This document shows, one piece after another, positions 1-7,485 of a DNA stretch of 57,623 bases. Below the pieces are notes generated by a model. It was not told where the DNA came from and searched no databases. It worked only from the letters and a program-made list of their open reading frames with translations. Source of the stretch: Spirochaetia bacterium (GTDB lineage Bacteria; Spirochaetota; Spirochaetia; Treponematales; Treponemataceae); assembly GCA_900767955.1 (NCBI GenBank), contig CAAGBC010000015.1, positions 1 to 57,623 of the forward strand. Direction: 5' to 3'. Positions within the stretch are counted from its first letter, which is position 1, and each line of letters begins with the position of its first letter. The position numbers were made by a program, and so were the translations under genes.

Positions 1-236
1 CATTGAACAATTTCTATGATTTCGCCATCAATTCTGTACACGATTCGATTATAGTCATCAATGCGGCGGCTCCAATAACCTGCTAAATTGCCTTTTAAAG
101 GTTCTGGTTTTCCAATTCCTTCATAGCCGCCTCGTTCAATATCTTTTAGAAGTGTGTTTGCTTTTTTTAGTAGCTTTTTATCATTTTGAAGATTTAAATA
201 ATCTTCCCATGCTTCTTCTGTCCAAGTTTTCTTCAT
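1..236 (-). CDS. YoeB/Txe-type mRNA interferase toxin (3' end beyond window)
   Basis: Seventy-eight codons are visible and the gene runs off the left edge. The protein starts MKKTWTEEAWEDYLNLQNDK and contains KPEPLKG followed by GYWSRRIDDYNRIVYRI, the pattern of the YoeB/Txe branch of the RelE superfamily. These toxins are ribosome-dependent endoribonucleases that cut mRNA in the A site. The C-terminal His-Tyr catalytic end falls outside the window. The ATG lies one base after the TGA of the upstream antitoxin gene, so the two are translationally coupled. The family call is by sequence pattern and the operon layout supports it strongly. Confidence 0.88.
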   Translation of the reverse strand, partial: MKKTWTEEAWEDYLNLQNDKKLLKKANTLLKDIERGGYEGIGKPEPLKGNLAGYWSRRIDDYNRIVYRIDGEIIEIVQ

Positions 237-237
237 A

Positions 238-489
238 TCACTCCTCAATTAAATCATGTTCGGTTAATTTACCTTCTCTGGCATGTTGTATAGAAAGTTC
301 AAGGCGTTTTTGATTTTCTTCACTGTAAAAAGGATCCTCATTTGAAATATCAAAAGGTATTCTGTGTTCACGGATTACTTTTTTTGCAAATAAATTAAAT
401 GCACTAGAAATTGAAAGCCCAACATCTTTGCAAAATTTTTCAAATTCCTTTTTTGTTTCATTATCCATTCTTACACTAACATTCATCAT
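238..489 (-). CDS. RelB/DinJ-family antitoxin
   Basis: A protein of 83 residues starting MMNVSVRMDNETKKEFEKF. The N-terminal beta strand NVSVRMD followed by a helix is the ribbon-helix-helix DNA-binding region of RelB/DinJ antitoxins, and the acidic C-terminus should wrap the toxin. The start is placed at the ATG at 489, five bases after GGAGG; a longer in-frame start seven codons upstream lacks such a site. The gene precedes the YoeB-like toxin by one base. Antitoxin and toxin-antitoxin complex normally repress their own promoter, and the palindrome at 518-544 fits that. RelB/DinJ with a YoeB-like toxin is a mixed pairing, but such pairings are common. Confidence 0.87.
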   Translation of the reverse strand: MMNVSVRMDNETKKEFEKFCKDVGLSISSAFNLFAKKVIREHRIPFDISNEDPFYSEENQKRLELSIQHAREGKLTEHDLIEE

Positions 490-517
490 GTGTTCCTCCA
501 AAAAAAACAAGTAATTT

Positions 518-544
518 TAAGTAATAATAAGTTATTATGACTTA
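518..544. promoter_or_regulatory. Palindromic operator of the toxin-antitoxin operon
   Basis: A 27-bp imperfect palindrome with arms TAAGT-ATAATAA and TTATTAT-ACTTA; it has two non-pairing positions per arm pair, one of them the centre. It sits between the -10 box and the antitoxin RBS, directly abutting the -10, where a ribbon-helix-helix repressor would block initiation. Regulatory function is inferred from position and symmetry. Confidence 0.6.
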
Positions 545-545
545 A

Positions 546-573
546 AATATAATACAAATAAGTAATTTGTCAA
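546..573 (-). promoter_or_regulatory. Promoter of the toxin-antitoxin operon
   Basis: A consensus -35 TTGACA (568-573) and a -10 TATATT (546-551) on the minus strand are separated by 16 bp. The -10 touches the palindromic operator at 518-544. The -35 overlaps the last codons of a coding relic, so the promoter may have been assembled at a recombination junction. Confidence 0.65.
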
Positions 574-641
574 GTTTTATTCCACTTTGCTCGGCCGGCA
601 AGTTTTGTTTCTACATGGTGAAAGCCTGCTTCAATGTAGAT
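570..641 (-). pseudogene. C-terminal relic of an unidentified gene
   Basis: On the minus strand a reading frame of 23 codons ends at a TGA and reads protein-like: IYIEAGFHHVETKLAGR followed by AKWNKT. The pattern of a turn, AGF, HV-T-L and a terminal W resembles the end of a GNAT acetyltransferase. Stops lie immediately upstream in frame and there is no start. It is probably debris of a deleted gene between the DUF3795 gene and the toxin-antitoxin promoter. The family assignment is weak. Confidence 0.3.
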
Positions 642-662
642 TTTTTATCAACATAAAATTTC

Positions 663-1040
663 CTACATCTTCAAATTTTCTTCCTTTTCAAAAAATGCTT
701 TTTCTAGCATTTGATATTCTTCCGAAGAACAAAGTTTTTGGCAAGTGATTTTATATTCTTCGGAACGGGCCAACATGGATTTTATTTTTTCACAAGGGAA
801 ATTTTTGCATTGGTTACATTTTTCAACATTGTGATTTTTTGTACATTCCACCAAGTCATAAGTACATTTTTTGTGTGAGGAACAACCTGTGCATTTTATT
901 TCTTCTGTTGAAACAATTCTGTCACGCCAACCCACACGATACCAAAGTTCAGCAACTTTTTGTAAATCAGCTTCGGTCTTTGCGTTGTATCTTGGGCAAA
1001 AATTACAGTTGTCTCCGCATAAAGTTATTTTTTCTGACAT
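663..1040 (-). CDS. DUF3795-type cysteine-rich protein
   Basis: A protein of 125 residues, MSEKITLCGDNCNFCPRYNA, with twelve cysteines arranged as C-x4-C-x2-CP near the N-terminus, C-x2-C around residue 52 and C-x2-C-x4-C around residue 76. This matches the DUF3795 family of small proteins thought to bind a metal or an iron-sulfur cluster; their function is not established. The start has only a weak ribosome-binding site, and the gene follows the GNAT gene by 28 bases on the same strand, so it is probably translated from that operon. Confidence 0.7.
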   Translation of the reverse strand: MSEKITLCGDNCNFCPRYNAKTEADLQKVAELWYRVGWRDRIVSTEEIKCTGCSSHKKCTYDLVECTKNHNVEKCNQCKNFPCEKIKSMLARSEEYKITCQKLCSSEEYQMLEKAFFEKEENLKM

Positions 1041-1068
1041 ATAATCTTAATAAAATCCCTAATTTTTT

Positions 1069-1509
1069 TTATGTATCAATTCTGACTAATTCCCGAAGTC
1101 CAATATTTCTGTAGTTTATATCTTCACGAAGAATAAAACCTTGTTTTTCCCAAAAGGCGTTTCCTGTTTCATTGTATTTAAAAACAAGAAGAGCCACTTT
1201 TGAAATTTTTTCGTTTTTGAATGACTCAAGGCATTTTTTTACAAGGCTAGAGCCAATTCCTTTTTTGCGATGATTTTCTGCAACTGACATATGATAAATA
1301 TAGCCTCGTCTTCCGTCATGGCCGCCAAGAATAATTCCCAGTAATTCATCATTTTCTATTGCAACAAAGGAAGTATTTGGGTTGCGTTCTAAAAATCGAG
1401 CAATTCCTTCTTTTGAATCGTCAATATCATTGAATCCCATGTTTTTACAACTCATCCAAAGTGCGTAAACTTTTTCATAATCGGCGATTGTCATTGTGCG
1501 TATTTGCAT
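1069..1509 (-). CDS. GNAT N-acetyltransferase
   Basis: A protein of 146 residues from the ATG at 1509; the open frame extends four codons further to a TTG, but the ATG matches the family N-terminus (MQIRTMTIADYEKVYALW). The acetyl-CoA-binding motif is clear: SVAENHRKKGIGSSLVKKCL (R-x-x-G-x-G/A), followed by FWEKQGF, the beta6-alpha4 end of GNAT enzymes, as in the YpeA/RimI group. The substrate cannot be told. The gene lies six bases after the methyltransferase stop, so it is in one operon with that gene and the hydrolase. Confidence 0.85.
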   Translation of the reverse strand: MQIRTMTIADYEKVYALWMSCKNMGFNDIDDSKEGIARFLERNPNTSFVAIENDELLGIILGGHDGRRGYIYHMSVAENHRKKGIGSSLVKKCLESFKNEKISKVALLVFKYNETGNAFWEKQGFILREDINYRNIGLRELVRIDT

Positions 1510-1527
1510 ATTACATCTCAAGTTTTT

Positions 1528-2313
1528 TTATTTCTTTTTCAATTCTGCAATTGCACCGTAATGTAAAATTTCAAATGTTTCTGGGGCGATTTTTTCTAGT
1601 AAGGATTTATGTTCAGTTTCCCAATTTGCAATTTCTTCAGTGGATAAAGAAGCTCCAATTCCACGACAGGCTTTTATTCTTCCGTGCCAAGTTTCACGAG
1701 TAAAAGGAACATTCAATTTGTATTCTTCATGATAAACAAGTTTAAATTTTTCATTATAACAATCTGGAATACCGATTGGATGCATTGTTTCTTTTGCGCC
1801 ACTCCAAGTGGGATTATATTTTAAAACTAGATTTTCACTTTCACCTGCAATTTTATCTTCAAAAGGAAGCCAAGTCATATACAAAACTAAAAGTCTGCCA
1901 TCTTTTTTCAAAAGTTGATGTAGAGTTGGCATTATTTTTTCGTGGTCAAAGTAAAAGAAACATTGACAAGCAGTGATTACATCAAAAGAGTTTTTTGGAA
2001 AATCCAAATTTTCTGCTGAGGAAGGATAATATTCTATATCCATATTTTTTGACAAAAGTTTTGCTTGTTCAATTTGATTTTCAGAAATATCGGTTCCAAT
2101 CCATTTTGCACCGTAGGAATATAAATTTCTTGGCAAAACTCCAGTTCCTGTTCCTAAATCAAGTACAGTTTGATTTTTTATACATAATGAACGATTTATT
2201 ATTTTGTCATAAAATTCTTTGGGATAAATGTCACGATATTTTGCATAATCACAAGAGGTTCTTCCCCAATCAAAAGATTTTCCGCCGTCAATGTTTTTAT
2301 CAATAATTTCCAT
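1528..2313 (-). CDS. Class I SAM-dependent methyltransferase
   Basis: A protein of 261 residues. Motif I is VLDLGTGTGVLPRNL near residue 50, the acidic residue of motif II follows in WIGTDIS, then SAENLDFPKNSFDVITACQC gives the post-I and motif II loop, typical of the Methyltransf_11/25 group acting on small molecules. The methyl acceptor is unknown. AGGA precedes the ATG by eight bases. Its start lies two bases after the stop of the upstream hydrolase gene and its end six bases before the GNAT gene, so the three genes form a tight operon. Confidence 0.87.
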   Translation of the reverse strand: MEIIDKNIDGGKSFDWGRTSCDYAKYRDIYPKEFYDKIINRSLCIKNQTVLDLGTGTGVLPRNLYSYGAKWIGTDISENQIEQAKLLSKNMDIEYYPSSAENLDFPKNSFDVITACQCFFYFDHEKIMPTLHQLLKKDGRLLVLYMTWLPFEDKIAGESENLVLKYNPTWSGAKETMHPIGIPDCYNEKFKLVYHEEYKLNVPFTRETWHGRIKACRGIGASLSTEEIANWETEHKSLLEKIAPETFEILHYGAIAELKKK

Positions 2314-2315
2314 AA

Positions 2316-3206
2316 TTATTTTCCTAAATATTTATTAACAAACTCGATAATTGAATTTTGATACATTGCGGTTTGTCTGTACATACCGTTGGCATGATCA
2401 CATTCAGGAAGAATAACAATTTCTGTATCTTTGGGATTTCGACTTTTTACGGTTGCAAAAATTTCTTCAAAGTCTTCGTTACTTCCTGCTGTCAGCAATA
2501 TGGGATATTTTGAATTTGATGCAATATCTACAATTTCTGATTTATTTATATCTGTGTTAAATTCTTTTTCAAATCGTTGGATTGTATAAAAAGTGATTTT
2601 GTCTTGATTCTTTTTGTAAAACTCAAATGCAGCTTCCTTAAAAAAGTGTTTTAAGCTGTGATTTGGTGCATCAATGATAAAGCATTTTACATTTTTAATA
2701 TTTTTATCTACTAAGTGAAAAGCAATCCCGCCTCCCATGCTTAAGCCGTGAATAATTATGTTACCAGATGGATTCATTTCATTTACTTTATCAATCCATC
2801 GAATCATGTCTTGTTGTTCCAAAACTCCTAGGGACATAAATTTTCCCTGACTTCGTCCGTGAGCTCTTTGATATGTAATTAAAACATTATAGCCCTGGGA
2901 TAAATAAAATAATCCAGGAAATGCCATTTCTTTTTCAGGATGACTTGCATATCCGTGAAGACAAATTACTGTAACGCTACTTTTCTTTGGGTTTGGGTAA
3001 TAAATTCCTTTTAGTTTCAAATTATCATGGCTTGTAATTTCAACTTCATTGTGAGGTAACTTTTTCATTTCATTTAATGAATTGTGAATTGTTGAAATTA
3101 TGTTATACCAAGAATCTGATGGTTCAACCATTGCGTAAGACAGATTTATATTTTGTCTTTTCATCAATTTAGTGAAAGTTTTGTTTCCTTTAATTTTTTC
3201 AAACAC
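2316..3206 (-). CDS. Alpha/beta hydrolase (serine nucleophile)
   Basis: A protein of 296 residues starting at GTG with AGGAG six bases upstream. The fold is shown by VICLHGYASHPEKE (oxyanion region), AHGRSQGKF, the nucleophile elbow IIHGLSMGGGIAF (G-x-S-x-G, Ser about residue 156), and ECDHANGM carrying the catalytic His near the C-terminus. It resembles the BaeI/YqkD-like group of predicted esterases. No signal peptide is evident, so it is probably cytoplasmic. It heads the operon with the methyltransferase and GNAT genes. It is a different family member from the hydrolase at 5259-6074. Confidence 0.86.
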   Translation of the reverse strand: MFEKIKGNKTFTKLMKRQNINLSYAMVEPSDSWYNIISTIHNSLNEMKKLPHNEVEITSHDNLKLKGIYYPNPKKSSVTVICLHGYASHPEKEMAFPGLFYLSQGYNVLITYQRAHGRSQGKFMSLGVLEQQDMIRWIDKVNEMNPSGNIIIHGLSMGGGIAFHLVDKNIKNVKCFIIDAPNHSLKHFFKEAAFEFYKKNQDKITFYTIQRFEKEFNTDINKSEIVDIASNSKYPILLTAGSNEDFEEIFATVKSRNPKDTEIVILPECDHANGMYRQTAMYQNSIIEFVNKYLGK

Positions 3207-3231
3207 AAATGTCTCCTAAAATCTTTAGCCT

Positions 3232-3276
3232 TTACTGAATATCGCCAAGCGGTGTTTTATAAATTTTTTCTGTCAT
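3232..3276 (-). pseudogene. N-terminal relic of an alpha/beta hydrolase
   Basis: Fourteen codons, MTEKIYKTPLGDIQ then stop, match the first residues of the intact hydrolase at 5259-6074 (MTEKIHKTQLGDIHYW). The DNA similarity begins exactly at the ATG. It is one end of a duplicated HAD-hydrolase junction that has been split by the FGE lipoprotein gene; the other end is the HAD relic at 4449-4694. Confidence 0.75.
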
Positions 3277-3400
3277 TCAAATGTTACTCATATTCTACCA
3301 TATTAAAGGACATAATAACATGAAAGTATCGATTTATAATTAATTTTAGTAGAATTTATTAATAATAATAGAGTAAAATTAGTTAATATAGGTGGACCTT

Positions 3401-4441
3401 ATGAAAAAAGTTTTAATTTTTTATTGTTTAATTTTTAGTTTGTTTGGTTGTACAGTTGATACATCGTCAAATTCAATTATTGTTCCAGAAATGGTTTTTG
3501 TAAAGGGAGGAACTGTTGTTGGTTCAAAAACAACTAATGGGCAAGAATTTTCAAATGATTTTGGAGTTTTTGTTCCTGGAAGAACTGTTACATTAAGTGA
3601 TTTTTATATTGGTAAATATGAAATTACACAAGAAGAATATGAAAGTGTTATGGCTGGTGAACAAGTAAAAATTAAAGAAGGTATTGGATATTTGGAAAAA
3701 TCTCCTTCTTTATGCAAAAAAGATAGTGAAGAATATATTCTTTTTGAAAATGAGATTCAGGAAAGACGACCTGTAGAAAATATTACATGGTTTGATGCTG
3801 TGTATTTTTGTAATGTATTAAGTCGCAAAGAAAAGTTAACACCTGCTTATGAAATTACAGTTAAAACAATAGAAGGAAAAAATCTTTCAAACAGAATTAC
3901 AGAAGCAGATGTAGTTTTTAATCCAGAAGCAAATGGCTACAGATTACCTACAGAAGCAGAATGGGAATATGCTGCTCGTGGGGGAGATCCATCTGCTGAA
4001 GACTGGAATTATTTATTCAGTGGTTCTAAAAATGGTGTTGGTTGTAAATATAATGATGATGCGAATAATGGGATAGATTTAGTTGGTTGGTATGCTCATA
4101 ACAATAAAACAGGAATTACAACTGCAGAAGAACAAATTAAAACTGTTGAAGGCAATGGAACTCATCAAGTTGGAATGAAAAAACCTAATAGATTAGGTTT
4201 ATATGATATGAGTGGAAATGTTAATGAATGGTGTTTTGATTATTATTGTGGAATTAATAAGGTAGGTAATGTAACAAATCCGACTCATTGTGAAGGCTTT
4301 CCTGAAAAAGATTTTGTAATGCTTAAGGGCGGTACATGGGATATGACAGGAAATTATGTTACAGTAACAGATCGTCATATGCAAAGACCTTACTTAAAAT
4401 TTCAAGGAACAGGTTTTAGAGTTGCAAGAAATGCTGAATAA
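3401..4441 (+). CDS. FGE/SUMF1-fold lipoprotein
   Basis: A protein of 346 residues from the ATG at 3401 (GGTGG five bases upstream). MKKVLIFYCLIFSLFGC is a lipoprotein signal peptide with Cys17 as the lipidation site. The rest is one SUMF1/FGE-sulfatase domain: EMVFVKGGTVVGS, LSDFYIGKYEITQEEYESVM, NITWFDAVYFCNVLS, YRLPTEAEWEYAARGG, GLYDMSGNVNEWC and the C-terminal LKGGTW...GFRVARNAE. The cysteine pair needed for formylglycine formation is absent, so it is more likely a binding or structural surface protein than an enzyme. It is one of two plus-strand genes in a minus-strand zone, flanked by relics of a duplicated locus, which implies insertion. Confidence 0.88.
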   Translation: MKKVLIFYCLIFSLFGCTVDTSSNSIIVPEMVFVKGGTVVGSKTTNGQEFSNDFGVFVPGRTVTLSDFYIGKYEITQEEYESVMAGEQVKIKEGIGYLEKSPSLCKKDSEEYILFENEIQERRPVENITWFDAVYFCNVLSRKEKLTPAYEITVKTIEGKNLSNRITEADVVFNPEANGYRLPTEAEWEYAARGGDPSAEDWNYLFSGSKNGVGCKYNDDANNGIDLVGWYAHNNKTGITTAEEQIKTVEGNGTHQVGMKKPNRLGLYDMSGNVNEWCFDYYCGINKVGNVTNPTHCEGFPEKDFVMLKGGTWDMTGNYVTVTDRHMQRPYLKFQGTGFRVARNAE

Positions 4442-4448
4442 ATTTTAT

Positions 4449-4694
4449 TTATAAAATATCACATAACTCTGAAAGACTGCAAACTGTGTAATCTGGAGTT
4501 TCTTCTTCCTTTGTGATATTCCAATATTGACCAAAACCTTGTTTTATCCAAATTGTATGAAATCCCAGTTTCTTTGCAGGAATTATGTCATTGTTTATTC
4601 TGTCACCAATCATAATTGCGTTGCCGCTTTTACATGCTGCTCTTTGTAATGCAATTTTGAAGATTTTTTCATCATCAAAGTAAGTTTTTTTCAT
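4449..4694 (-). pseudogene. C-terminal relic of a HAD-family hydrolase
   Basis: The 81-codon frame matches the last 75 residues of the HAD protein at 6105-6722 almost perfectly (shared blocks DEKIFKIALQRAACKS, NAIMIGDRI, PAKKLGFHTIWIKQGFGQYW). The N-terminal half with the catalytic DxxxT motif is missing and replaced by MKKTYFD, with no ribosome-binding site. DNA similarity continues past the stop to about position 4441, right at the end of the FGE lipoprotein gene. It is a truncated duplicate; it retains motif IV but not the nucleophile, so it should be inactive. Confidence 0.85.
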
Positions 4695-4705
4695 TTATTA
4701 CTATA

Positions 4706-5215
4706 CTAATTTTCAAAGAAAAATACGTCGGCCGGTGTGCCGTCATCATAATTTACTTCTTTATTTGGATAAGATTCCACAAGGCGATAATTTCCGCAGG
4801 TGTATTCGTCAATCACGTTGTTCCAAAATTTTACGGAAGCTATGTTGTGCGGATGTCGTTTTAATTGCCACTTTCCGTGATGCAAATCAAGCACTTTAAA
4901 CACCGCTTCTTTTCCATAACCTTTTCGTCGATATTTATGTATAATGAAAAATTCTGACATACAGAAATCCGTGCTTTCTTCCGGCACTTCCTGATGATCG
5001 CTAATCAATACTAACCCTGCTATTTTATCATCAACCTTAATAAAATACGGATATCTATTTTCTTCCTCAAAGTAACAATCCAGATATTCGTATCCATACA
5101 ATCCATTTTCATTAACATCTGCTTTATCCCATTGGGAAAATTCATACAGATATTTTTCAAGAAGATTCATCATTGTATTTCTGTCTTCTTTTTTTGCTTT
5201 TTCAATTTTTAGCAT
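4706..5215 (-). CDS. GNAT N-acetyltransferase
   Basis: A protein of 169 residues starting MLKIEKAKKEDRNTMMNLLE at 5215. The open frame extends further upstream, but that part overlaps the end of the neighbouring hydrolase and reads unlike protein. The acetyl-CoA site is FIIHKYRRKGYGKEAVFKVL (R-x-x-G-x-G), followed by SVKFWNNVIDEY. A GGGAG lies twelve bases before the ATG, which is farther than usual. It is a member of a GNAT group often annotated as predicted acetyltransferase; the substrate is unknown. It follows the hydrolase by 43 bases on the same strand. Confidence 0.82.
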   Translation of the reverse strand: MLKIEKAKKEDRNTMMNLLEKYLYEFSQWDKADVNENGLYGYEYLDCYFEEENRYPYFIKVDDKIAGLVLISDHQEVPEESTDFCMSEFFIIHKYRRKGYGKEAVFKVLDLHHGKWQLKRHPHNIASVKFWNNVIDEYTCGNYRLVESYPNKEVNYDDGTPADVFFFEN

Positions 5216-5258
5216 TTTATTTAAACACTCCCGGTGTGTATTTTCAGTGTTATTATCT

Positions 5259-6074
5259 TTACCGAATTTCACCCACAAAATTTTCAATCAACGAATTTAC
5301 GATTTCTGGCTTATCTGTGTTGGAATTGTGGCCGGCGTTTTTTATCCATTCAATCGGGATATTTGTGTCTTTGTGCCAAGCTTTGTTGTATCGGATACAA
5401 GAACCAGCTTTGTCTTTTTCACCGCAAATCAGTAGGGCGGGGCAAGGAATTTTATAGGGCAAATCTTTTTCCATTGCTTCTGCAAGTATTTTAAATCCGT
5501 GAGCAGATAATTTGTCGTAACGCTTTTTGTTGCCGTCGTAACTCATCATGATTTCATACATTAGGTTTTTTCCGTAATCAGAAGTGGCAACGCATTTTGT
5601 TATGGATTTTAAAAGCATCTTCCAGGTGTAACAGGCATAAAATGGTTCCAAGTGTTTCAGTAGCCAAGTTTCAATTCCTGTTATAAACTTTTTTTGCAAG
5701 GGCGCAGAATCTATCGAAATAAATCCTTTTAGTTTTTGCGGAAAAAGTTCTACATAGGTTTGTCCCACATATCCACCCATTGATTGCCCGATTATAACCG
5801 GCAACTTTATTTCTTCCTTTTCCAAAATCTCATCAAGCCATTTTGCTTTATCCATCAAATCAAAGTCGAATTTAAATGGCCACGAAGAATTATGAGCTGG
5901 TGCGTCCCACACAAACACATTAAATTTGTTTTCAAAATATTCAATTTGTTTTTCAAATAATCTGTGGTCAGCAGTTAATCCCGGTAGAAAAACAAGAGTA
6001 ACAGCATTTTCGTCGATAATGTTTGTCCAATAGTGAATATCGCCAAGTTGTGTTTTATGTATTTTTTCTGTCAT
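5259..6074 (-). CDS. Alpha/beta hydrolase
   Basis: A protein of 271 residues, MTEKIHKTQLGDIHYW. FLPGLTADHRLF is the oxyanion segment, WDAPAHNSS follows strand 4, LPVIIGQSMGGYVGQ is the nucleophile elbow (Ser in GQSMGG), LLICGEKDKAG carries the acid, and NAGHNSNTDKPE carries the catalytic His. It belongs to the Abhydrolase_6 group; the substrate is not predictable. AAGGA precedes the ATG by nine bases. It follows the HAD gene by 30 bases in the same orientation. The HAD-hydrolase junction has a second, broken copy at 3232-4694. Confidence 0.85.
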   Translation of the reverse strand: MTEKIHKTQLGDIHYWTNIIDENAVTLVFLPGLTADHRLFEKQIEYFENKFNVFVWDAPAHNSSWPFKFDFDLMDKAKWLDEILEKEEIKLPVIIGQSMGGYVGQTYVELFPQKLKGFISIDSAPLQKKFITGIETWLLKHLEPFYACYTWKMLLKSITKCVATSDYGKNLMYEIMMSYDGNKKRYDKLSAHGFKILAEAMEKDLPYKIPCPALLICGEKDKAGSCIRYNKAWHKDTNIPIEWIKNAGHNSNTDKPEIVNSLIENFVGEIR

Positions 6075-6104
6075 AGTGTTTTTCCTTTGATTAAAACTTA
6101 ATTT

Positions 6105-6722
6105 TTATAAAATATCACATAACTCTGAAAGAGTGCAAACTGTGTAATCTGGAATTTCTTCTTCCTTTGTGATATTCCAATATTGACCAAAACCTTGTTT
6201 TATCCAAATTGTATGAAATCCCAGCTTTTTTGCAGGAATTATGTCATTGTCGATTCTGTCACCAATCATAATTGCGTTGTCACTTTTACAGGCTGCTCTT
6301 TGTAATGCGATTTTGAAGATTTTTTCATCGGGCTTTGCAACGCCTTCTTCAGCGGAGGCAATTACTAAATCAATGTATTGCAAAATTCCCTGTTGTTGTA
6401 ATCGGTCTTTTGTGCCTAGCTCTTGGTTTGCAATTATTCCGATTTTGTATTTTTGACTTAATATTTTTAGACATTGGGCGGCATCAGGATATAGGATTTC
6501 ATCTTCGGTGTGCCATTTTGGTAAAGGGACGCCAAGTTGTTTTGCTGTTTCTAAGTCTCCTTTTTTGTTTTGTTTATAAAATTCCATTGCTGTATCATAA
6601 ACTTTGTTGTAGGTCGTATTTGCGGCTTTTGCAATATCTTGCATTCTGTGTTTGTAGGCAATTTGTTCATCGATTAATGTGGAGCCCACATCAAAAAATA
6701 ACCAGCTAATGTTCGTAAACAT
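6105..6722 (-). CDS. HAD-superfamily hydrolase
   Basis: A protein of 205 residues. Motif I is FFDVGSTLIDE (D-x-G-S-T, so the second Asp of the usual DxDxT is Gly); motif II is IGIIANQELG, motif III the Lys in GVAKPDEKIF, and motif IV is AIMIGDRIDNDIIPAKKLGF. It resembles the GMP/IMP nucleotidase YrfG and phosphoglycolate phosphatase-like group. With Gly in place of the acid-base Asp, phosphatase activity may be weak. A GGAG lies nine bases before the ATG. The last 75 residues are duplicated in the relic at 4449-4694. Confidence 0.84.
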   Translation of the reverse strand: MFTNISWLFFDVGSTLIDEQIAYKHRMQDIAKAANTTYNKVYDTAMEFYKQNKKGDLETAKQLGVPLPKWHTEDEILYPDAAQCLKILSQKYKIGIIANQELGTKDRLQQQGILQYIDLVIASAEEGVAKPDEKIFKIALQRAACKSDNAIMIGDRIDNDIIPAKKLGFHTIWIKQGFGQYWNITKEEEIPDYTVCTLSELCDIL

Positions 6723-6758
6723 TTCTCATGTCTCCTTCAATTATACAAATTGCTGTTC

Positions 6759-7454
6759 CTAATTGATAAAACTGATTTCAGCCAACAATCCCACAGTTAT
6801 ATCTTTTGCAATTATAGCGGCTTTTTTGCAATTTTGCTCAAAATTTTCAACTCCGCTATGGTCTTCTGTATCTGTAATATTTCTGATGGAAATAAATGGA
6901 ATATTATTTACATAGCAAACATGGGCAATACTTCCAGTTTCCATATCAACTGTTAATGGATTAAATTGATTTTTTATTTGTTCCCGACCATCATCTGAAA
7001 TAAATGCTTCCCCAGTTACCATTCGTCCCCAAACAACTTTATTTTCTAAAGTCATTTTTTCAACAGCTTTTTTTGAAAGATTTAGCAAGTTTGAATCAGC
7101 TTTGAAATATACACTTTCCATCCAAGGATGAAATTCTGTTAATATTCCTTTTTCCACATCATGATAGGCAACTTCTGTGGAAATTACAGTGTCAAAAATA
7201 TTAAGATTAGAATCTATTCCTCCAGCAACTCCTGAATTGATAATGATATTTACCTTAAAATTATCAATTAAAATTTGGGTTGCAATGGCTGCATTTACTT
7301 TGCACACTCCAGAAAATAAGGCGACAACTTCAATTCCATTAATTATTCCTTCGTAAAATTTAAGCATTGCTTTTTCTGATATTTTACAATTTTCTATTAT
7401 TGGTAAAAAAGGCTCTAGCTCTTCATCTCCCGCACAAACAATTCCAATTTTCAT
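6759..7454 (-). CDS. 5'-methylthioadenosine/S-adenosylhomocysteine nucleosidase (accessory paralogue)
   Basis: A protein of 231 residues starting MKIGIVCAGDEELEPFL at 7454 with GGAG six bases upstream. It is a PNP_UDP_1 family member with the MTAN pattern: Glu in the first strand loop (DEELE), GVCKVNAAIATQ, INSGVAGGID, VDMETGSIAHVC (nucleoside-binding M-E) and the general-acid Asp in NITDTED. It should cleave adenine from MTA, SAH or 5'-deoxyadenosine. A second, more canonical copy sits beside luxS at 52639-53343, and the two proteins differ widely. The one here is in the accessory zone and may be horizontally acquired or have a different nucleoside specificity. Confidence 0.85.
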   Translation of the reverse strand: MKIGIVCAGDEELEPFLPIIENCKISEKAMLKFYEGIINGIEVVALFSGVCKVNAAIATQILIDNFKVNIIINSGVAGGIDSNLNIFDTVISTEVAYHDVEKGILTEFHPWMESVYFKADSNLLNLSKKAVEKMTLENKVVWGRMVTGEAFISDDGREQIKNQFNPLTVDMETGSIAHVCYVNNIPFISIRNITDTEDHSGVENFEQNCKKAAIIAKDITVGLLAEISFIN

Positions 7455-7485
7455 AAAAATCTCCATTTGATTTTTTAATATTTTA

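Noticed and set aside
3401..4441. Sulfatase-activating formylglycine-generating enzyme
   Set aside because: The C-terminal region lacks the cysteine pair required for the reaction, the protein is a lipoprotein, and no sulfatase gene is in the window.
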